29,899 nt of DNA from an uncultured Oscillospiraceae bacterium (GTDB lineage: Bacteria; Bacillota; Clostridia; Oscillospirales; Ruminococcaceae): contig CAKSPC010000033.1 in assembly GCA_934481445.1 (NCBI GenBank), forward strand, positions 1-29,899, given 5' to 3'. The translations under genes and the position numbers were made by a program. Below the pieces are notes generated by a model. It made no database searches. It had not been told where the DNA came from and worked only from the letters and a program-made list of their open reading frames with translations. Position 1 is the stretch's first letter. Each line of letters starts with the position of its first letter. This document shows positions 24,924 to 29,899 of this stretch, piece by piece.

Positions 24924-25886
24924 TCAGAAGCTTATTTCGTTTGCGATCTTGTAAAGGCGCTCGTTGAAAGGCTTCTTCATGGAAAGGGCTTCCTGAATAT
25001 CAACGTCGTAAACCTTGCCGTCCTTCATGCCGACAACACGGTTGCCGATGCCCTTTTCAAGCAGCTCTACCGCATAGTAACCCATTTCGGAAGCAACGAC
25101 TCTGTCGCGTACCGTGGGGCTGCCGCCTCTCTGAACGTGGCCGAGGATGGTCGCTCTGGACTCAATGCCTGTTTCTTCCTGAATGCGCTTAGCAAGCGCT
25201 TCCGTGCCGCCTACGCCCTCGGCAACGATGATGATGAACTGCTCCTTGCCGTTTGCTCTGTCGCGCTTGATCTTTTCGATCATATCCTCGATGTTTGCGG
25301 GTACCTCGGGTACGAGGATGTAGGTAGCGCCGCAGGCGATACCTGCGTTGAGGGCGATGTGGCCTGCGTTTCTGCCCATGACCTCAACAACTGCGCAGCG
25401 CTCGTGGGAATGGCTGGTGTCGCGGAGCTTGTCTACCATTTCCATTACGGTGTTCATAGCGGTGTCATAGCCGATGGTGTACTCGGAGCACTGGATATCG
25501 TTATCGATCGTGCCGGGGAGACCTACGCAGGGGATGCCTGCCCTGGAAAGGTCTGCCGCGCCGCGGAAGGAGCCGTCGCCGCCGATGACAACGATGCCTG
25601 CCATGTTGTGCTCAACGCATACATCCTTTGCCTTGAGGATATATTCCCATTCCTTGAATTCCTTGCAGCGTGCGGTGAATATCTCTGTGCCGCCGCGCTG
25701 GATGATGTCGGATACGCTTCTTGCGTCCAGCTCGACCATATCTCCGTGGAGCAGGCCGTTGTAGCCGCGGCGGATGCCGATTACCTTAAAGCCCTTGCTG
25801 ATGGCTGTTCTTGTTACGGCGCGGACTGCCGCGTTCATTCCGGGAGCGTCGCCGCCGCTGGTGAGGACGCCTATTGTCTTCTGCAT
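24924..25886 (-). CDS. pfkA: ATP-dependent 6-phosphofructokinase
   Basis: The 320-residue enzyme phosphorylates fructose 6-phosphate to the 1,6-bisphosphate in glycolysis. Motifs: GVLTSGGDAPGMNAAVRA at 6-23, the ATP-binding GGDGSFRGA at 102-110 (Gly105 as in ATP-using enzymes, where PPi enzymes carry Asp), the catalytic PGTIDNDI at 124-131, the substrate loop MGRNAGHIA and GHVQRGGSP. The length is that of bacterial PfkA. The ATG at 25886 follows GGAGAGATTACA; an upstream open frame to 25943 covers the leader. It has its own promoter. Confidence 0.97.
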   Translation of the reverse strand: MQKTIGVLTSGGDAPGMNAAVRAVTRTAISKGFKVIGIRRGYNGLLHGDMVELDARSVSDIIQRGGTEIFTARCKEFKEWEYILKAKDVCVEHNMAGIVVIGGDGSFRGAADLSRAGIPCVGLPGTIDNDIQCSEYTIGYDTAMNTVMEMVDKLRDTSHSHERCAVVEVMGRNAGHIALNAGIACGATYILVPEVPANIEDMIEKIKRDRANGKEQFIIIVAEGVGGTEALAKRIQEETGIESRATILGHVQRGGSPTVRDRVVASEMGYYAVELLEKGIGNRVVGMKDGKVYDVDIQEALSMKKPFNERLYKIANEISF

Positions 25887-25952
25887 TGTAATCTCTCCAT
25901 TCTTGAAATACATATATCTCACCGCACTTTTGCGCGGTTTCATTCAGTTTTT

Positions 25953-25982
25953 ATTTTACTACAAAAACCGCCTTATAGTCAA
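25953..25982 (-). promoter_or_regulatory. Promoter of pfkA
   Basis: On the minus strand TTGACT (25977-25982) and TAAAAT (25953-25958) are 18 bp apart. The start would be near 25946. A small hairpin (CCGC..GCGG, about 25922-25937) sits in the leader. Confidence 0.65.
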
Positions 25983-26173
25983 GCGTTTTTTTTGAAAAAC
26001 TAAATTAAGTTACAATTATGATGTTTTTCAACAAAAATTCCGGCTTTCTTTTTGTTTTTCTGTGCAATCGTATGGATTTATGTCTGCGGGTAGATTTGCG
26101 TTCTTTAGGCAATTAACCTAATTTAATTAGTGCAGTGCGTGCAAATTTTTTGTGCCGCAGTGCTGTTCTGCGG
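25983..26173. other. AT-rich spacer between dnaE and pfkA promoter
   Basis: I see no gene. A CCGCAG/CTGCGG hairpin (about 26155-26177, reaching into the last codons of dnaE) lacks a T-run, so I cannot point to a clear dnaE terminator. Confidence 0.5.
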
Positions 26174-29100
26174 TCATTTCACCGAAAATCCGTCCGCTCC
26201 GCAGAGCCTTTCCAGCTCCCTTGTAAGCGCGGGGCATATTCTCACGCCGTTAAGCCCGCTTATCTTCCGTACCTCCCTGCCCGCGTCGAAGCACGCCCGC
26301 GCAGGGGACACGCCCTTGTATTTCGCGAGCACCGCCATGACCTTTCCGATGTTAGGGTCGTTCCTGTCGGAGAACCTTACATACAGCGTTTTTACGGGGT
26401 GCTCGGGCAGGGAATCGGAGCGGGTCATTTTTTCGCAGACGAAGCTTGTTCTGCCGTCCTTTTCGTTTATTTTTCCACGCACGGAATACACCATCCCCTC
26501 GGACGGGCGTTCTGTTTTCATATAAATGTCGGGGAATATCACGGCTTCCATGCTGCCGGTTGCGTCCTCCAGCATGGCGAACGCCATCAGCGAGCCGCTT
26601 TTTGTGGTGTGCGTCCTGAACGAAGTAAGCAGGGCGGTGACGGAGATCGTTCTGCCGCGCTCCGCGTGCGCGTCGGCGATGAAGAGACAGTCGGCGTCGG
26701 CGTTTGCAAGGTACAGGTCGGCGGGATGCCCAGAAAGATAGAACCCTACCGCTTCCTTTTCCATGCGCAGCTTGTCTATCGGCTCGACTTCCTTTGTTTT
26801 GTGGAGCACGAACGTGTTCGCGGGTTCGTCCCCGAAGAGGTCTAGCTGTCCGCTTTCCTTTCGCGAATATTCATCGGCGGCGTAGGCGAGCATTGCGTCG
26901 TAGTTCTGCAAAAGCTCGCGGCGGTTTTCGGGGAAGATATCAAAGGCGCCGCAGCGTATCAGCGCGTCCATTATGCGGCGGTTGTTATCGCGGCCTGCCA
27001 TTCGCTCCGCGAAATCCAGCACGGAGGAAAAATCTCCGCCCTCGTTACGCTCGGCGATGATGTTTTCGATGGCGCTTCTGCCGAGATTTCTTACGGCAAG
27101 CAGGCCAAAGCGCACCGCGCCGTTTTCGATGGAAAATCCCGCCATGCTGCGGTTGATGTTCGGCGGAAGGACTTTCACGCCGTTATCGGCGAGGTCCGCG
27201 ATATATTCGGCGAGCTTGTCGGTGTAGTCGATAACGCCCGTCATAAGGCAGGACATATATTCAAGGTAATAGTTTTTCCGCAGATATGCCGTGCGGTATG
27301 CCACCACGGCATACGCAGCGGCGTGGGATTTGTTGAACGCATAGGAAGCGAACGCCGCCATCTCGTCGAAAACCTCGTTCGCGACCTCCGCGGGAACGCC
27401 GTTCGCAACGGCGCCGCAGTTGGATTCGGTGCCGTATATGAACGCGCCGCGCTCTTTTTCCATAACGTCGTGCTTTTTCTTTGCCATCGCGCGGCGCACC
27501 AGATCCGCGCGGCCGTAGGAATACCCGCCCATAACACGGCATATCTGCATTACCTGCTCCTGATAAACTATGCAGCCGTAGGTCACGGAAAGGATATCGC
27601 GGAGGAGGGGGTGCTTGTATTGTATGTCCCCGGGGCGTTTGTGCTTGTTTTCGATATAGGTCGGGATGGAGGACATCGGGCCGGGGCGGTACAGCGCCAG
27701 CGCGGCGGTAAGGTCCTCGACGGATTCGGGCTTTAGCCTTTTCAGCACGGAGGTCATTCCCGCGGATTCAAACTGGAACACGCCGCAGGTGCCGCCGTTT
27801 CCGAGCATATCGAAAACCGCCCTGTCGGGGGTGTCGAGGGACTTCGGGTCGAAATCGGGGTGCCCGGAGCGGATGAGGTCGCAGGTCTTTTTTATAAGCG
27901 TGAGATTGCGCAGCCCGAGAAAATCCATCTTCAGCAGCCCAAGGCGCTCAAGTATTCCCATGGTGTACTGCGTAACTACCTCGCCGTCGTCCTGCTTCAG
28001 CGGGACGTATTCCGTGACGGGCTCGCGGGTGATGACTATTCCCGCGGCGTGGATGGTGGTGTGGCGGGGCATACCCTCGATGGCGCAGGCGGTTTCAACA
28101 AGGGAGCGCACCTCGGGGTCGCTTTGGCAGAGCTTTGCAAGCTCGCCCTCGGCGGCTTCCTTCGCGAGGGACGGGTCGAAGCCGCGCAGGGAGCGCAGCG
28201 CAGCGTCCGCGGTGTTGTATGACACGCCCATGACGCGGGCGGCGTCGCGGAGGGCGGCGCGGGCTTTCAGAGTATCAAATGCGACTATCTGCGCAACGTG
28301 GTCGGCTCCGTATTTCCTGCGGACGTATTCAATTACCTCCTGACGGCGCTCGTTGCAGAAATCAATATCAAAATCGGGCATGGAAACGCGCTCGGGGTTG
28401 AGAAAACGCTCAAACAGCAGGTTGAAGCGCAGCGGGTCGATGTCGGTGATACCCATGCAGTAGGCGCACAGGCTTCCCGCGCCGCTTCCGCGACCGGGGC
28501 CGACGGGGATATCCTGCGAGCGGGCAAATCGTATGAAATCCCACACGATAAGAAAGTAATCCACGAAGCCCATTTTTTCAATGATATCCAGCTCATACGA
28601 CAGCCGCGAATTTATCTCATCGCCGACGCTGCCATAGCGCTTTTCCGCGCCCTTTCGGCAAAGCCTGCGGAAGTATGCGGCGTTATCCGAAACGCCTTCG
28701 GCGGTGAACAGCGGCAGCCTGGTCACGCCGAATTCAAACTCAACATTGCAGCGCTCTGCGATGGCGAGGGTGTTGTCAAGCTCGGCGTCGGAGAAGTAAC
28801 GGCGCATTTCCTCACGGGATTTGAAATAGTATTCCTCGGTGGGCAGGGCGGAGGGGTCGTGGTCGGAAAGAAGCTTATTTTTCCCTATGCAGGACAGCAC
28901 GCGCTGGGTACGGCTGTCGGCGCGGGCAATGTAATGCACATCGTTTGTAGGGCAGAGCGGCAGCCCCGTTTCAAGCGCGAGAGCACGGGCACGGGCGCAG
29001 AGGACCTGCTCGGTATCGGTGCCGTGGTTTTGAATTTCAATGTAAAATCTGTCGGGGAAGATCCGCGAGAATTTCCCGGCGGCACGCGCTGCGGCTTCAG

Positions 29101-29548
29101 TTTCCCTTCGGGAGAGCAGGCGGGCGATTTCGCCGTCGGGGAAGCCCGAAAGCGCGATAAGGCCGCCGCTGTAACGGCGGAGGGTTTCCTCGTCGCAGCG
29201 GGGGACGTCGTTGAAGCCTGTCACGGACGCGTCTGTGATAAGGCGGCAGAGGTTTTTGTAACCGTCGCTGTCCATGCACAGCAGGGTCAGGCGGGAGGGG
29301 GATTCGCCGCGGCGGCGGTCGAGCCTGCTGCCCTCGGCGACGTAGACCTCGCAGCCAATTATCGGCTTAACGCCGCGCTTTCGGCATTCCTCATAGAAAT
29401 TCACGGCGCCGTAGAGCACGCCGCTGTCCGTGATGGCAGCGGCAGGCTGGCCGAGGGAATGCGCCGCTTCCGCGAGGGCGGGCAGGCGGCAGGCGCCCTC
29501 CAGCAGGCTGTATTCAGTGTGTACGTTCAGGTGAACGAAGTTATCCAT
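26174..29548 (-). CDS. dnaE: DNA polymerase III alpha subunit, DnaE type
   Basis: The 1124-residue replicative polymerase begins with the PHP domain (VHLNVHTEYSLLEGACRL, with His6-x3-His10), then the palm with PGRGSGAGSL near residue 350 and the catalytic MPDFDIDF near 390. The fingers include GGYSYGRADLVRRAMAKKK and FNKSHAAAYAVVAY. A helix-hairpin-helix region and an OB fold (about 965-1005, ISVTALLTS to MEAVIFPD) follow. The length fits the DnaE of Firmicutes, which works with PolC. The frame is open to 29884, but the first 112 codons translate an intergenic repeat; the ATG at 29548 gives the family start MDNFVHLNVHTEYS and follows AGAAAGGCAGGTG. Confidence 0.97.
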   Translation of the reverse strand: MDNFVHLNVHTEYSLLEGACRLPALAEAAHSLGQPAAAITDSGVLYGAVNFYEECRKRGVKPIIGCEVYVAEGSRLDRRRGESPSRLTLLCMDSDGYKNLCRLITDASVTGFNDVPRCDEETLRRYSGGLIALSGFPDGEIARLLSRRETEAAARAAGKFSRIFPDRFYIEIQNHGTDTEQVLCARARALALETGLPLCPTNDVHYIARADSRTQRVLSCIGKNKLLSDHDPSALPTEEYYFKSREEMRRYFSDAELDNTLAIAERCNVEFEFGVTRLPLFTAEGVSDNAAYFRRLCRKGAEKRYGSVGDEINSRLSYELDIIEKMGFVDYFLIVWDFIRFARSQDIPVGPGRGSGAGSLCAYCMGITDIDPLRFNLLFERFLNPERVSMPDFDIDFCNERRQEVIEYVRRKYGADHVAQIVAFDTLKARAALRDAARVMGVSYNTADAALRSLRGFDPSLAKEAAEGELAKLCQSDPEVRSLVETACAIEGMPRHTTIHAAGIVITREPVTEYVPLKQDDGEVVTQYTMGILERLGLLKMDFLGLRNLTLIKKTCDLIRSGHPDFDPKSLDTPDRAVFDMLGNGGTCGVFQFESAGMTSVLKRLKPESVEDLTAALALYRPGPMSSIPTYIENKHKRPGDIQYKHPLLRDILSVTYGCIVYQEQVMQICRVMGGYSYGRADLVRRAMAKKKHDVMEKERGAFIYGTESNCGAVANGVPAEVANEVFDEMAAFASYAFNKSHAAAYAVVAYRTAYLRKNYYLEYMSCLMTGVIDYTDKLAEYIADLADNGVKVLPPNINRSMAGFSIENGAVRFGLLAVRNLGRSAIENIIAERNEGGDFSSVLDFAERMAGRDNNRRIMDALIRCGAFDIFPENRRELLQNYDAMLAYAADEYSRKESGQLDLFGDEPANTFVLHKTKEVEPIDKLRMEKEAVGFYLSGHPADLYLANADADCLFIADAHAERGRTISVTALLTSFRTHTTKSGSLMAFAMLEDATGSMEAVIFPDIYMKTERPSEGMVYSVRGKINEKDGRTSFVCEKMTRSDSLPEHPVKTLYVRFSDRNDPNIGKVMAVLAKYKGVSPARACFDAGREVRKISGLNGVRICPALTRELERLCGADGFSVK

Positions 29549-29899
29549 AGGGCACCTGCCTTTCTGTTTTTGATTGCAAAGTGATATTTTGCGCCGCCTA
29601 GCATAGGCGCCGTTAAGGCGCCGCGGCGGCAGCGATCCATCCGAGCCATCGGCGAGGATGGGCGATGACGTCGCTCCAAGGGGCATGGGGAATGACGTTG
29701 CGCCGTCAAGGCGCGCGGGGATGACGTTCCCCCGAACGTCAGTGAGGGGGGCGGCAGCCCCGCTAGGGTGCTTTTTAATTGCAAATTTGTTTACGCTCAC
29801 CGCTGGGGATATAATTAATACGCTCCGCGTTGTTGGTTCAAACTTTTTATAAAAAATGTTGTCGCACTTCTGCGAGTGGAGCACCGTTGGTGGAGGAGG
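29549..29899. other. Structured intergenic region upstream of dnaE
   Basis: No gene is supported in these 351 bp although frames are open on both strands. It holds GC-rich palindromes (CGCCTA-GCA-TAGGCG at about 29595-29609, GGCGCC-GTTAA-GGCGCC nearby), three degenerate units starting ATGACGT at 29665, 29692 and 29721 (spacing 27 and 29 bp), the 75-bp repeat B, and then an AT-richer part with TTGAAC and TAATTATAT, which may hold the dnaE promoter but is not clear. Confidence 0.6.
29700..29772. repeat. Dispersed structured intergenic repeat, copy B
   Basis: This matches 5368-5442. Its core is a perfect hairpin GACGTTC-CCCC-GAACGTC (29723-29740), followed by GGGGCGGCAGCCCCGCT, which can form a second hairpin. 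Copy A keeps the GTTC/GAAC core and the second block. Confidence 0.7.

Noticed and set aside
28298..29584. 428-residue plus-strand frame opposite dnaE
   Set aside because: Shadow of the well-supported dnaE gene; no recognisable domain or start signal.
29658..29852. 64-residue plus-strand frame before dnaE
   Set aside because: It is a translation of the degenerate ATGACGT units and the dispersed repeat.
29549..29884. 112-residue N-terminal extension of dnaE
   Set aside because: The extension translates a GC-rich intergenic repeat; the family start, PHP histidines and a ribosome site all fit the ATG at 29548.

Overview
The window looks like a chromosomal piece of a GC-rich, low-redox Firmicute, most likely a gut clostridium of the Oscillospirales/Ruminococcus type. 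This rests on the gene content (RelQ-type alarmone synthetase, long pyruvate kinase with a C-terminal mobile domain, FolT under a tetrahydrofolate riboswitch, sirtuin with a C-x-C zinc knuckle), strong AGGAGG-type ribosome binding sites, a CCA-encoding tRNA gene and a c subunit of the sodium-binding type. I cannot name the species. Almost everything lies on the minus strand; only the partial gene at the left edge, relQ, pyk, the lipid kinase and tRNA-Leu are on the plus strand. I see no phage, insertion sequence or CRISPR array.

Left part (1-8.5 kb). A truncated plus-strand gene ends in three copies of a FliM/FliN-like SQEDIEKL motif, followed by relQ and a terminator. The minus-strand run from about 8.49 kb down to 1.14 kb holds a Gly-Ser-Phe/Tyr repeat protein, a glycosyltransferase-like protein, an orphan MacB-type ABC ATPase, a sirtuin, an RlmL-type rRNA methyltransferase, a membrane transglutaminase and a DUF58 protein. 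The last two form the usual pair, without the MoxR ATPase.

Middle (8.6-12.0 kb, plus strand). A clear sigma-A promoter drives pyk and a DagK/YegS lipid kinase, ended by a strong terminator. A second, near-perfect promoter drives tRNA-Leu(CAG). Behind it lies about 200 bp of nested hairpins including a duplicated stem-loop and a likely three-way junction.

ATP synthase region (12.0-22.57 kb, minus strand). One probable transcript of about 10.5 kb starts at a promoter near 22.57 kb: polysaccharide deacetylase, bactofilin, a membrane-anchored unknown protein, atpZ, atpI, atpB, atpE, atpF, atpH, atpA, an overlooked 41-residue membrane protein, atpG, atpD, atpC. It ends at a hairpin near 12.03 kb. 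The c subunit carries two membrane carboxylates plus Thr and Tyr at the positions used by sodium-translocating rotors.

Right part (22.7-29.9 kb, minus strand). folT-proC-ppiB form an operon behind a tetrahydrofolate riboswitch. Upstream are pfkA with its own promoter and dnaE. The dnaE leader contains a structured repeat of about 75 bp, also present 24 kb away in front of the rlmL-like gene. The most interesting leads are the Gly-Ser-Phe repeat protein with its glycosyltransferase-like partner, the small ORF inside the atp operon, the triplicated SQEDIEKL tail, and the structured intergenic elements.
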